Shown here: positions 51,666 to 60,777 of the stretch, one piece after another
Position numbering within the stretch: position 1 is the stretch's first letter
Layout of the letters: every line of letters starts with the position of its first letter
NCBI GenBank assembly: GCA_019421365.1
Contig: JAHZFJ010000013.1
Span: forward strand, 55,059-119,058
Direction: 5' to 3'
From: Lachnospiraceae bacterium
GTDB taxonomy: Bacteria; Bacillota; Clostridia; Lachnospirales; Lachnospiraceae
Length of the DNA stretch: 64,000 nt
The notes under the pieces: generated by a model
Told to the model about the DNA's origin: nothing
Databases searched by the model: none
What the model saw: the letters and a program-made list of their open reading frames with translations, nothing else
Translations under genes and position numbers: made by a program

Positions 51666-51806
51666 ACTCCTCACCTTCTGCTATATGGCAGTCCCTTCTT
51701 GATTACTCTATATAGCTTATCCTATATTACTCTATTCTACTATAAATATTTACCAAATATTCGTCCCATTTGCACTTCGTATCATAAAATTGTTTTATAC
51801 TGCAGA

Positions 51807-51841
51807 TAAGGGCAAAGCCAACTTAATAGCTCTTGCCCTTA
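51807..51841. terminator. Hairpin downstream of the LysM-GH18 gene
   Basis: TAAGGGCAA...TTGCCCTTA around a short loop, followed on the plus strand by CTATTTTTT. A second hairpin (ATAGGCGG / CCGCCTAAT, 51871-51902) is closer to the gene end. Either may end the minus-strand gene. Confidence 0.5.
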
Positions 51842-51923
51842 CTATTTTTTATTGCAAAACATACATTACAATAGGCGGGTGCTACACTGTAACCTCCGCC
51901 TAATCAAATATTCTCACACCTCT

Positions 51924-53069
51924 TTATTCACTTTGCTTCTTAATCCAAAATGTATCAGCTAACAATAACCAATTGGCACGGAATAATTTCATAATTTGCC
52001 AATACCCCATACCTCGTAAATCAAATTCTTTCACCAAATTAAATTTTGCTTCCATACTACGTACATCTTCAAACCATACTTCATGCTCTAATCCTTCTCT
52101 TGTATAGCGAAAATAAGGACTCATAGCGACTGGGTCAAATTGAATCTCCGCGTTATTTTCAATAGCAATTTGAATTGCTTCTATATTTCCAATGGTTCTC
52201 GCTTGGGATTCTCCTTTTACAAATGGTAAGGTCCAGTCATAACCATAGTTTGGAATTCCCAAATCTATCTTATACTCTGGTATACGGGTAACCGCATATT
52301 CTACAACTTCACGTACTTTATTGATTGGTGCCACAGCCATGGGTGGCCCATAGGTATATCCCCATTCATATGTCATTAATAGTACGCTATTTGCTGCTTC
52401 ACCAAGTAGAGCATAATCCTTTCCTTCATATAGTAACCCCGCTTGATTATCTGAGGTTTTAGGCGCTAGTGCAACGGAAACTGTATAACCTAAAGCATTC
52501 AATTCCTCTCGTAAACGAGTAACGAATTCAGCAAAAGGTACTCGATCTTCTGGTAGTATAAATTCAAAATCTACATCTACTCCTTGGAATCCCTTTTCTT
52601 GTACAGTTACTATAATTTGCCTAATTAAATTTTCCCTGGCCTCCCAATTATTAACTAGTTTAGTTATTAAATAATTACTAAATTGACCGTCTGGCCCAAA
52701 AGGGGTCAAAGTGAGAATTGGAGCTGCCTGATACTGAATAGCTGCCTCTATCATAAATGTATCGTCTAAAGGTGGGGGGAGCAGATCTCCCTCTGCAGTA
52801 AAACCGTAAGAAAATATGGAAAGAGCACTTAGATAAGGCAATGTTTGATTGAGTACGAATGTATTAATAAAAGGATAAGCATATCCATTCACCGTTACTG
52901 TTTTTCTTTCATTCGAAGCCGTGCCCGTTGATAATAACAAAGCCTGACCAATCGCAAGAGCATAGGGGTATTCAATTTGATTATTATATATCACCGAGTC
53001 TACCGAAACTCCATTTTCCAAAGCGATAGAATTAACTGTATCTCCTGATTGAACAATATAGATTTCCAT
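51924..53069 (-). CDS. LysM-GH18 protein, SleL/YaaH-like spore cortex hydrolase
   Basis: A 381-residue protein with an N-terminal LysM domain (residues 1-47: YIVQSGDTVNSIALENGVSV) and a C-terminal GH18 barrel. The catalytic motif DxxDxDxE-type GFQGVDVDFEFI (about residues 181-192) ends in the acid Glu. It closely resembles spore-coat YaaH/SleL cortex N-acetylglucosaminidases, with a single LysM rather than two. No signal peptide, which is normal for mother-cell-expressed spore proteins. A terminator lies upstream (amt gene) and so it is transcribed alone. Confidence 0.87.
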   Translation of the reverse strand: MEIYIVQSGDTVNSIALENGVSVDSVIYNNQIEYPYALAIGQALLLSTGTASNERKTVTVNGYAYPFINTFVLNQTLPYLSALSIFSYGFTAEGDLLPPPLDDTFMIEAAIQYQAAPILTLTPFGPDGQFSNYLITKLVNNWEARENLIRQIIVTVQEKGFQGVDVDFEFILPEDRVPFAEFVTRLREELNALGYTVSVALAPKTSDNQAGLLYEGKDYALLGEAANSVLLMTYEWGYTYGPPMAVAPINKVREVVEYAVTRIPEYKIDLGIPNYGYDWTLPFVKGESQARTIGNIEAIQIAIENNAEIQFDPVAMSPYFRYTREGLEHEVWFEDVRSMEAKFNLVKEFDLRGMGYWQIMKLFRANWLLLADTFWIKKQSE

Positions 53070-53159
53070 AAAGAATCCTTTTTTATTAATATATGTATAA
53101 AAGATATTTATGAGATTAAAGAAAAATTTTTACTTATATTTTCTACATTAAATTATAAA

Positions 53160-53207
53160 AATAATAGCAATGTAGTAATCTACATAAATTATTACATTGC
53201 TATTATT
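53160..53207 (-). terminator. amt terminator
   Basis: Perfect 20-bp arms (53160-53179, 53188-53207) around an eight-base loop; AAATTATAAAAATAATAGC is on the T-rich side of the minus strand. It lies 29 bases past the amt stop. Confidence 0.9.
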
Positions 53208-53235
53208 AATGAATTTTCTATTTATTTTTTACTTC

Positions 53236-54981
53236 TTACTCTTCATCTTGTAATGCATCATAACCATGTTCATTGGTACGAATCTTAATTACATCCTCAA
53301 CATCATAAATAAAGATTTTTCCGTCTCCAATCTTTCCTGTATAAAGAATCTTTTGGACAGTGTCAACAAGTGTTTTTGTTGGGATTTTACAGATTACTAC
53401 ATCAATCTTAACCTTCGGAAGTAATCTTGTTTCCACAGGTGCACCACGGAAATAGGTTTGATGTCCCTTCTGCATACCATGCCCAAAGACATTGGTAACT
53501 GTAAGACCCGTAATACCTAGCTGATCAAGTGCATCTTGAAGTTCTGCAAATTTGGTTTGATTTGCAATGATTGTAACCTTAGTCATCTTGGCACCTTCAT
53601 GTTCTTTGTGTAGAACAGGTACAGCAACATCCGCGGATACAGTATCTGATGCTGATGAAGTAGTTGCTTTATCTAACTTAATGATTTCGATGTTGCTTGG
53701 TAATTCTGTATCAGTAGCAACTGGAGCAAAGTCTGGATAGGCTACATTGCCATGTTCACCAATATCTAGACCAGCAATTTCCTCCTCACGAGATACACGA
53801 ATGCCGATGGTCTTCTTAAGAACAAGCCAAACGATGGAAGAAGCTGCAAATACAAAAGCACCAACAGCAATTATACCGATTATTTGTACACCTAGTAATT
53901 CAAATCCTCCGCCATAAAACAAACCATTTTTAGTAGAGAGACTTGTAACACCCTCTTTTGCGAACAATCCTACGCAGAGTGTACCGAAAATACCACAGCC
54001 AAGATGTACTGATGTTGCACCAACTGGATCGTCAATCTTTAAACGGTCAAAGAACAGTACTGCAAATACAACTAGGATACCTGCAATTGCTCCAATTAAC
54101 AAGGAGATTTCAATACTAACATAAGCACAGCCACCAGTAACTGCTACAAGACCTGCAAGACATCCATTGATTGTCATTCCTAGGTCCGGCTTGCCAAGGA
54201 AAATCCATGCGGTTGCAGTAGATGTTAACACAGCTGCAATTGCAGCAGTGTTAGTTGTCATAAGTATGTAAACAACATCGGAAGGATTCTGGAAACTCAT
54301 CGTAGATCCAGGATTAAACCCGAACCACCCAAGCCAAAGTACGAACAGACCAATAACTGCAAGTGACATATTGTGGCCAGGAATTGCCTTAGCCTTACCA
54401 TTCTTGTCGTATTTACCAATACGAGGGCCGAGAATCAATGCTCCCGCAAGGGCTGCCCAACCTCCAACGGAGTGAACAACTGTATCGCCTGCGAAATCCA
54501 TAAAGCCAAGATCAGCTAACCAACCGCCACCCCATACCCAGTGACCTACGACTGGATATATGAAAAGCGTAAGTACAAACGAAAAAATTATAAACGAAAT
54601 ATATTTGACACGCTCAGCAACCGCACCTGAAACAATGGTCGCTGCAGTGCCACAAAAAACAAGTTGGAAGAAGAACTTACCCCAAAAAGGAACATTTGAT
54701 GTCAATGTGTCATCGTAGAAAGAAAGATCCGAGTTACCTAAAACAAAAAGATGTTGTGTTCCGATGATAGGGTTATCACCACCAAACATAAGTCCCCAGC
54801 CGAGTAACAGAAATCCGAGGGATGAAACTGCAAATACAATAAAGTTTTTTGACAGGATATTAACCGTGTTCTTAGATCTCGCAAAACCAGCTTCTACTGC
54901 TGCAAAACCAAGGTTCATAAAGAAAACCAAAATAGCCGCAAGAAATACCCATATTGTGTCAATAATCATAGTAGTACTCAT
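53236..54981 (-). CDS. amt: Ammonium transporter fused to a PII signal protein
   Basis: A 581-residue fusion. Residues 1-400 are an Amt/Mep/Rh channel with 11 helices: FFFQLVFCGTAATIVSGAVAE, DFAGDTVVHSVGGWAALAG (twin-His region) and LGWFGFNPGSTM are conserved. After a 60-residue linker rich in Ala/Thr/Asp, residues about 465-570 form a PII (GlnB/GlnK) domain: MTKVTIIANQTKFAELQDAL, the T-loop VFGHGMQKGHQTYFRG and GKIGDGKIFIYDVEDVIKIR. The tethered PII probably blocks or gates the channel according to ATP/2-oxoglutarate (inference). The ATG follows TTGGAGGTG; a terminator-like hairpin sits 24 bases further upstream. Confidence 0.93.
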   Translation of the reverse strand: MSTTMIIDTIWVFLAAILVFFMNLGFAAVEAGFARSKNTVNILSKNFIVFAVSSLGFLLLGWGLMFGGDNPIIGTQHLFVLGNSDLSFYDDTLTSNVPFWGKFFFQLVFCGTAATIVSGAVAERVKYISFIIFSFVLTLFIYPVVGHWVWGGGWLADLGFMDFAGDTVVHSVGGWAALAGALILGPRIGKYDKNGKAKAIPGHNMSLAVIGLFVLWLGWFGFNPGSTMSFQNPSDVVYILMTTNTAAIAAVLTSTATAWIFLGKPDLGMTINGCLAGLVAVTGGCAYVSIEISLLIGAIAGILVVFAVLFFDRLKIDDPVGATSVHLGCGIFGTLCVGLFAKEGVTSLSTKNGLFYGGGFELLGVQIIGIIAVGAFVFAASSIVWLVLKKTIGIRVSREEEIAGLDIGEHGNVAYPDFAPVATDTELPSNIEIIKLDKATTSSASDTVSADVAVPVLHKEHEGAKMTKVTIIANQTKFAELQDALDQLGITGLTVTNVFGHGMQKGHQTYFRGAPVETRLLPKVKIDVVICKIPTKTLVDTVQKILYTGKIGDGKIFIYDVEDVIKIRTNEHGYDALQDEE

Positions 54982-55004
54982 ATAAACACCTCCAAAATAA
55001 TAAT

Positions 55005-55055
55005 AAAAAATAGGGCAAAGACATTCTTTTTAAGAACGTCTTTGCCCTATTTTTT
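55005..55055 (-). promoter_or_regulatory. Terminator hairpin in the amt leader
   Basis: Perfect 18-bp arms (55005-55022 and 55038-55055) with T-runs on both strands. It lies directly upstream of the amt ribosome site. It could end the upstream transcript or act as an attenuator of amt. Confidence 0.75.
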
Positions 55056-55144
55056 TACAATTCCATACTACCAAACTAACTATTTAGTGTCAATAATTTA
55101 CTAAGATTTATGTTTTTTCTTAGCGGTATCTTAATGCCTAGCAT

Positions 55145-55438
55145 TTACCTCTTGGTACTCCACTCATCTATAAATTTCATCATATCTAATTTATTCTCTT
55201 TAAACTGTGAGAGGCGATTCACATTGGCTCCTGATGGATGAGGAAATCCCCTTAATATCTGCTGTTTACCAATCTGTCCTTCATCTTCAAGTCTAGCTAA
55301 TACTTCTTAATAGTATATCTCTATGGTATCCAGTCTCTCAATTAACAGCTCCGGTATGAGGAGTTCTTCTTTTGAATATCTATCTTTTTGTGGTAACCTC
55401 TGTATAATATCTTTAAAATCATATAATGTATATTTCAT
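55145..55438 (-). pseudogene. Uracil-DNA-glycosylase-like protein remnant with internal deletion
   Basis: An ATG at 55438 with AAGGAG nine bases upstream begins MKYTLYDFKDIIQRLPQKDR, runs to IERLDTIEIYY and hits a TAA. The same frame then continues EVLARLEDEGQIGKQQILRG, followed by FPHPSGANVNRLSQF and ends at 55145. The HPSGAN block resembles the C-terminal motif of the uracil-DNA glycosylase superfamily, and the N-terminus matches the start of similar clostridial proteins as I recall them; the central part with the catalytic loop is missing. An in-frame deletion with a stop at the junction explains it. Confidence 0.55.
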
Positions 55439-55520
55439 GACATCACACTCCTTCATACTATTGTTACTTTTTGCTTTATTTAAATACTCATTTCTACTAA
55501 TTAATTCATACTAGTCCACT

Positions 55521-56039
55521 CTATGCATTTAATAGACTACTTGCCTTTTCACACACCGAATATATTTCATCATACTTCTGGTCAATGAGTGGATTAATTT
55601 CTTCAGTCTTTTTTCTACTAATTGTTCTGTAAATCCAGTAAGGTGCAATCCAGCCTATAAAAGCCGGTATTGCAAGTATTACACAAGGTACGACCAAATT
55701 TGCTGTTATTGCAAATACAGAACCTGCCATAAATGCAGTACCAATAACCCCAACTACATAAGCAACGGCTGAAGCCTTCAATCCTTTGGAAAACTCTAAT
55801 GACTGGATATCTGCTATACATGCATTGAATTGTCTCTGTAAACGTGTAAGTTCTGCTTTGTTACGAATCTTCCTATCACGCTTAAATTTCATAATGATGG
55901 AATCAACTTTTGTTGCAGAATTAGCTGTTCCTTCTAGTATCCAGCCAAAATTCTCATAACCATCTTGATAAACAGAGGCAAATCCTCTCTTAGCTGTAAC
56001 ATCCTGATATTCATATCCTATAAAATTATTTTCATTCAT
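55521..56039 (-). CDS. Small membrane protein A' (paralogue of the one at 56728)
   Basis: A 172-residue protein. An N-terminal soluble part has NFIGYEYQDVTAKR and YQDGYENFGW; a basic, helical motif FKRDRKIRNKAELTRLQRQF follows (about residues 55-75); two hydrophobic helices (about 95-120 and 125-145) hold GTAFMAGSVFAITANLVVP and AIPAFIGWIAPYW; the C-terminus is acidic/amphipathic (KYDEIYSVCEKASSLL). It aligns along its whole length with the protein at 56728. No known family recognised. Last gene of the response regulator operon; an R4 palindrome lies 21 bases upstream. Confidence 0.65.
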   Translation of the reverse strand: MNENNFIGYEYQDVTAKRGFASVYQDGYENFGWILEGTANSATKVDSIIMKFKRDRKIRNKAELTRLQRQFNACIADIQSLEFSKGLKASAVAYVVGVIGTAFMAGSVFAITANLVVPCVILAIPAFIGWIAPYWIYRTISRKKTEEINPLIDQKYDEIYSVCEKASSLLNA

Positions 56040-56059
56040 ATTAATTACCTTTCCACAGC

Positions 56060-56085
56060 AGTGTGAAAGATTCATCTTTCACACT
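56060..56085. repeat. R4 short palindrome, copy b
   Basis: Perfect AGTGTGAAAGAT-TC-ATCTTTCACACT (26 bp). On the minus strand it is followed by TGCTGTGGAAAGG, the ribosome site of protein A'. Copy a at 34290-34315 has the same order. Confidence 0.75.
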
Positions 56086-56097
56086 ACCCTCTTCTTT

Positions 56098-56454
56098 CTA
56101 ATTGTTAGTAATTTCGTTACTTAGTTTCATAATCTGATCTGCATATCTTTTCTTACGGTTTTCTGTTATCATTCTGTAAATTGGATATGTTGCAAGCATA
56201 ATCGTTAGTCCTGGAATCCCAAGCAGAAGACCATATTCCATATATCCCCACACCATTATCAATGACATTCCTGCTCCCATTGTTAATGCTCCCACTACAC
56301 CAAGCACGCCTGATACCATTTTACCTGGTGCTTTTACCATACTATCTAACTTCCTAAGTTGCCCTAGTTTATTATCCTCTTGGTTCATATACTGTCTACG
56401 AATCTTTTGTGCTTTTTCCTGATCTTTGTTTGTTGCATCAAATTGATTATTCAT
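56098..56454 (-). CDS. Small membrane protein B
   Basis: A 118-residue protein with a hydrophilic charged N-terminal region (RRQYMNQEDNKLGQLRKLD), two hydrophobic helices (about residues 46-70 and 74-95, GALTMGAGMSLIMVWGYMEY and LLLGIPGLTIMLATYPIYR) and a short basic C-terminus. Its topology resembles that of A and A' although the sequence identity is low. It recalls small membrane proteins found next to A-type proteins in other Lachnospiraceae, from memory. The ATG at 56454 follows AAAGGAG. Function unknown. The spacer 56485-56727 holds a short hairpin CTGCCACAATTGTGACAG near 56597. Confidence 0.65.
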   Translation of the reverse strand: MNNQFDATNKDQEKAQKIRRQYMNQEDNKLGQLRKLDSMVKAPGKMVSGVLGVVGALTMGAGMSLIMVWGYMEYGLLLGIPGLTIMLATYPIYRMITENRKKRYADQIMKLSNEITNN

Positions 56455-56727
56455 AATTTGCTCCTTTCCGTCTCTTCCACACATGTTGTTATTTATTGTT
56501 TCATCTTATGTGCTAATCTTACAGTTCAAATGTTTACGATATACTTGAAAATTGTTTGAGTATTGTTAATTTTCTTTATTTTTTCAATAAAAAAACTGCC
56601 ACAATTGTGACAGTCACTAATCTATTGACCAAAAAGTATTCCCGCCAAGCCATTTGCTGCCGAAGCATCCTGCTCATCAGCAAAGATAAAATTGCTGTTT
56701 GTCCTCTCATAACACTGTTATTTGCTT

Positions 56728-57294
56728 TTACTTCAATAAAAGTTTATTCCCTTTTTCACATATTTCAAAAGCCTCATCGTATTTATTCTCAACTAGAGGC
56801 ATTATTTTTTCAGTTCTTGACTTCAATAATATTCTATAGACAAAGCAAGGTGCTGCCCAGCCGATAAACCCTGGAATTGCAAACACTATGCACAAAATAA
56901 TATGTGGTGTTTCACTGGTGACTGCAAAAACAGATAATGCCATAAAAGCAGTTCCTACAAGACCAACCAGAATGGAAATCATGGTAGCAAATAGAGTTTT
57001 CGATCTTTCTAAAATATCAATTTCGTTCATACACGCTTCAAAATGCTGTTGTAAGCGAGTAAGTTCCATTTTATTAATGATTTTGCGATCTCGCTTCAAC
57101 CTAATTTTAGTCATATGACTCTTAACTTGACCTTGCTTGATATGAACTGTATTATCATAAGAGAAATTATTATCTAGTTCCCAGCCAAAATTACTATATC
57201 CATCTATATACATAGAAGCCTTATCATCAGACACTACCACTTCTTTGTATTCATATCCTATGAAGTTTTTTCCACTTTTCACAATTTCACACAT
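56728..57294 (-). CDS. Small membrane protein A
   Basis: A 188-residue paralogue of the protein at 55521. It has NFIGYEYKEVVVSDD, YIDGYSNFGWELD, LKRDRKIINKMELTRLQQHF, FEACMNEIDILERSK, two hydrophobic helices containing GTAFMALSVFAVTSETPHII and AIPGFIGWAAPCFVYR, and the C-terminal NKYDEAFEICEKGNKLLLK. The ATG at 57294 is one base from the histidine kinase stop, so translation is coupled. Shared invariant positions (RDRKI..K.ELTRLQ..F.AC) suggest a functional interface. No known family recognised. Confidence 0.68.
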   Translation of the reverse strand: MCEIVKSGKNFIGYEYKEVVVSDDKASMYIDGYSNFGWELDNNFSYDNTVHIKQGQVKSHMTKIRLKRDRKIINKMELTRLQQHFEACMNEIDILERSKTLFATMISILVGLVGTAFMALSVFAVTSETPHIILCIVFAIPGFIGWAAPCFVYRILLKSRTEKIMPLVENKYDEAFEICEKGNKLLLK

Positions 57295-57295
57295 G

Positions 57296-58381
57296 TTAGT
57301 TATCCTCAAATCTTTCTCGCATAGTAGGAATGCGAACTTCAAAAGTTGTGCCTTTCCCAGGTACACTTCTTACAGATATACTACCATCAGATATCTGTAA
57401 TACCCGTAAAACAAGTGCAAGACCAAGCCCATATCCTTCTGTAGAATGGGAAGTATCTCCTTGATAAAATTTATCAAATATATGGTTCAAGGTATTATCG
57501 TCCATGCCACACCCCGAATCCGTTATCGTTACCGCCACTTCATCTTCGGTAGAAACTTGCTGTAGTTTCACAATTCCTCCTGGTTCCGTGAATTTAATAG
57601 CATTAGAGAGCAAATTGTTCCATACTAACTCTAGCAAGTTCGCGTCCGCTTCTATTGTAGCTTTGTCTTCAATATCAAATTCTAATTCAATTTGCTTGCC
57701 TTCCCATAACTGTTCAAATGAGAGTGCACATTCGCAAAGTTGTGCACACACATCATATTCCTCAGCAATCGGTCTAATTGTCTGTTTTTCTAATTTATTG
57801 AGCTTTAATATATTGGTGATTAATTCTGACATTCTCTTAGATGCACCGATAATGGCATCAAGATATTCCTTCTCCTGTTCCTCCGTTAAACCTCCCTTCT
57901 TTAGCCCTTCTGCATAATTTTGTAGAATTGCAAGTGGAGTCTTCATCTCATGTGAAACATTAGAGAAGAAATCCGTTTTTAATGTTTCAATACTTCCAAG
58001 CGCTTCAACCATTGTATTAAAGTCTGAAAACATCACATCAAGATAATCCAATTTATCTGAAGTATGTAGAGGCTTTACATATACTGAAAAATCCCCATTG
58101 GCAACCTTTTTAGTCGCCTCTGCAAACTCTCGCATAGGCTTATCATATTTACTATTAATCTGAGAACGCGTCCATATAGTTGAAATCGTCGCGATCAACA
58201 ACCAGAAAATAATAATCAGTGCAACTTTACTCTGAGCAATCTGCGTATAATCAATATATTCCCCTAGTATATTCATCTGTATAGTCGTTAAGATACCCAT
58301 GCAAGCAAATGCACCGACAAAGATTTGTAGCGGAAATCGCTGTTTCCTCACCTTCGGTTTTGACTTGTTATTATCATGCAT
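57296..58381 (-). CDS. Sensor histidine kinase
   Basis: A 361-residue kinase with two membrane helices (16-36 and 53-70) separated by only about 16 extracellular residues, an HAMP-like linker, HisKA with FFSNVSHEMKTPLAILQNYA (His144) and HATPase with NLLSNAIKFTEPGG and SEGYGLGLALVLRVL. The minimal extracellular loop suggests it senses the membrane or another membrane protein rather than a soluble ligand; the adjacent small membrane proteins are candidates. It overlaps the response regulator by one base (TAATG). Confidence 0.92.
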   Translation of the reverse strand: MHDNNKSKPKVRKQRFPLQIFVGAFACMGILTTIQMNILGEYIDYTQIAQSKVALIIIFWLLIATISTIWTRSQINSKYDKPMREFAEATKKVANGDFSVYVKPLHTSDKLDYLDVMFSDFNTMVEALGSIETLKTDFFSNVSHEMKTPLAILQNYAEGLKKGGLTEEQEKEYLDAIIGASKRMSELITNILKLNKLEKQTIRPIAEEYDVCAQLCECALSFEQLWEGKQIELEFDIEDKATIEADANLLELVWNNLLSNAIKFTEPGGIVKLQQVSTEDEVAVTITDSGCGMDDNTLNHIFDKFYQGDTSHSTEGYGLGLALVLRVLQISDGSISVRSVPGKGTTFEVRIPTMRERFEDN

Positions 58382-59067
58382 TACTGTAACACCGCCTTAT
58401 AGCCAAGCCCTCTTACAGTAACTATCTTAAATCCATCGCAATCAATGAACTTGTCTCTCAGCTTTGTCACATACACATCAACGGCACGCAAGCTTGTTTC
58501 GCTATCTACGCCCCAGAACATATCCATAAGTTGTGCTCTGGAAAATGTTTTGGACGGATATGATAATAGCTTATAGAGTATATTGAATTCCCTAGTTGTA
58601 ACCTGGATTTCTTCTGACTTATTACCCATTCCGTTGATAACAGCGGTCAATGCATCCGCATCTAATTCCAAGTTGCCTACGATAAGTTTACGATCCATCT
58701 CAATATTGGCCCTACGAAGAAGTGCTCTAACTCTAAGTATCATTTCATCTAATTCTATAGGCTTTACCATATAATCATCGATTCCAAGTCGAAAGCCCTT
58801 TTGTTTCGAAGACAAATCATCTTTCGCTGACATAAATAAAATAGGAATTGTTTTATTTACCTGCCTTACGGACTCTGCAAACTCAAAACCATCAATGCCT
58901 GGCATCATAATATCTGAAATAATTAGTTCAAACATAGTATTATACATGGCATCGTAAGCTTCGTTCGCACTTAGACAGCCCTTAGCTGTGTAACCACTAT
59001 CATTTAAATAATTGCAGACAACCTGGTTTAACTTCACATCATCTTCTACCACTAGTATATTTATCAT
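58381..59067 (-). CDS. OmpR-family response regulator
   Basis: A 228-residue regulator. The receiver has VVEDDVK, the phospho-acceptor in LIISDIMMPGIDG and the conserved Lys in DDYMVKPI. The winged helix has VTTREFNILYKLL and SLRAVDVYVTKLRDK. First gene of the operon with the kinase and three small membrane proteins. Spacer 59068-59360 holds hairpins of the downstream gene. Confidence 0.92.
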   Translation of the reverse strand: MINILVVEDDVKLNQVVCNYLNDSGYTAKGCLSANEAYDAMYNTMFELIISDIMMPGIDGFEFAESVRQVNKTIPILFMSAKDDLSSKQKGFRLGIDDYMVKPIELDEMILRVRALLRRANIEMDRKLIVGNLELDADALTAVINGMGNKSEEIQVTTREFNILYKLLSYPSKTFSRAQLMDMFWGVDSETSLRAVDVYVTKLRDKFIDCDGFKIVTVRGLGYKAVLQ

Positions 59068-59201
59068 TTTATTATCAACCTCCTGCTTAGGATTGCGTAT
59101 TCATGTCTCATTCTATTGTACCTATATACTCCTTCTTTGTTAATACTATGTTTGAGAATTGTTTCAGAATTGTTAATGTTCACGAAAGCAATGAACAGTG
59201 C

Positions 59202-59313
59202 AAAAGGATATAATTTGACAGATGCGTCATGCTTGCATGTAAGCACCTGTCAAATTATATCCTTTTATAGGGCGAATGCCCGTGACCGAGATTAAGCATA
59301 GTTTAATCTCGGT
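59202..59313. terminator. Double hairpin between sugar operon and response regulator
   Basis: First hairpin with perfect 20-bp arms (59202-59221, 59247-59266), second ACCGAGATTAA / TTAATCTCGGT (59285-59313). They lie between the stop of the GPH symporter and the response regulator start, both on the minus strand. Confidence 0.75.
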
Positions 59314-59360
59314 ACACTGTAAGCATCACTTATTAAACTTTTTCTTTATAATCAGTTTTC

Positions 59361-60764
59361 CTATTTAGCCGCATGTCGAATCTTTAATTCTGCAATATTT
59401 TCTTCCACTTTCTTTTTACCCAATGGATAAATAAAAGCTAAAACAAGCGCACATAAAATATAAATAATACCAGGAGCTAATGTTGCAATACTATAGATTC
59501 CAGCACGCACCGATTCCGTTTGTGCAACTGCTATAGAATCATATCCAATCATAGTAAGCAACCAGCCAACCATACCTCCAGCAATAGCTTGCCCAATCTT
59601 TCTTGAGAAAGAATATACACCATAAATTGTACCATCATCTCTAGTACCAGTTCTTATTTCTTTGTCATCAATAACATCTGCCACTAATGCGTAACACTGC
59701 ATCATAAGGAGATACATTCCATTTGATGCTATAAATGCGAGTATAATGTATACCCAAACATTTTCAATATGTAAGATTCCGATAATTGCGTACATTACGC
59801 CAGCAAAAGCACAGCCTACTACAGAACATTCTTTCTTACCATATTTCATTGCCAACTTGGTAGATACCATGGCAAGGATAAACATAGATGGTAATGCCAT
59901 TACTGATGCAACTGACATTGCCTTTGTATTTTTAAAGTAATCTGCATAAAGGTAATTGCTTACCCCTTGTGTAGTTAAACTAGCAAGTAACATTAAAACT
60001 GCTGAAAGAATTACACCTAACAAAGCTCGGCTAGAAAGTATTTCTTTAAATGTTTGAATAATACTTGTTTTCTTTGATGCATCTACCACCTTAGGTTCAA
60101 TAATTATACGTTCTGTTACCATGAAGTAACATAATACATAGCTAATGATTGCACATATAGAAAATATTCCTGCGATCAAAGTAAAGTTACTCGTATTAAC
60201 AACTTGATTACCATTCGCATCTGTATAATATATTACTAATGGAGCAACGACACTAATTAAAATACCAGCTAAACTGCTTCCTAAAGAACGGAATACTGAT
60301 AAAGAACTTCTGTCTTTTGCCTCGCCCGATATAACAGCTGCCATAGAACCATAAGGAATATTAATCGATGTATAGAAAACAGAACCCCATAACAAATATG
60401 TGACAAACATATAAATTACTTTGACTGTCATGGAACTATCCTGCAATCCTGATTGGTACATAAGGAAAGAGGCTAATGCAACAGGTCCACACATACGGCG
60501 AATCCAACAACGGAAACGGCCATCTTTGGCAACTTTAGCAGAATCAACAATACGTCCCATTCCAATATCAGTAATCGCATCTACAAACCTAGCAAGGAGG
60601 AACATAGTTCCAATTAACGAGGTACTAACACCCATAACTTTAGAATAAAATACCATTACATAAGTACTACTGAAAATAAAGGTAAAATCATTTCCTACAT
60701 CACCAAGCAAATAACCAATTTTATCTCTTAGACCAAAAGGTCTTATTCCCTTTTCAGTTTTCAT
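59361..60764 (-). CDS. GPH-family glycoside:cation symporter
   Basis: A 467-residue membrane protein with 12 helices of the MelB/GPH group. GYLLGDVGNDFTFIFSSTYV and FVDAITDIGMGRIVDS (the conserved Asp near the sugar/cation site) are in the N-terminal half; DDGTIYGVYSFSRKIGQAI is the loop of the second half. It imports a glycoside with Na+ or H+. It lies 13 bases after the GH2 gene, so substrate and enzyme are matched: a beta-galactoside, beta-glucuronide or similar. Confidence 0.9.
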   Translation of the reverse strand: MKTEKGIRPFGLRDKIGYLLGDVGNDFTFIFSSTYVMVFYSKVMGVSTSLIGTMFLLARFVDAITDIGMGRIVDSAKVAKDGRFRCWIRRMCGPVALASFLMYQSGLQDSSMTVKVIYMFVTYLLWGSVFYTSINIPYGSMAAVISGEAKDRSSLSVFRSLGSSLAGILISVVAPLVIYYTDANGNQVVNTSNFTLIAGIFSICAIISYVLCYFMVTERIIIEPKVVDASKKTSIIQTFKEILSSRALLGVILSAVLMLLASLTTQGVSNYLYADYFKNTKAMSVASVMALPSMFILAMVSTKLAMKYGKKECSVVGCAFAGVMYAIIGILHIENVWVYIILAFIASNGMYLLMMQCYALVADVIDDKEIRTGTRDDGTIYGVYSFSRKIGQAIAGGMVGWLLTMIGYDSIAVAQTESVRAGIYSIATLAPGIIYILCALVLAFIYPLGKKKVEENIAELKIRHAAK

Positions 60765-60777
60765 TATAGTCCCCCAT

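Noticed and set aside
57504..57917. 137-residue plus-strand frame opposite the histidine kinase
   Set aside because: Low-complexity antisense of the HATPase coding region; no start signal.
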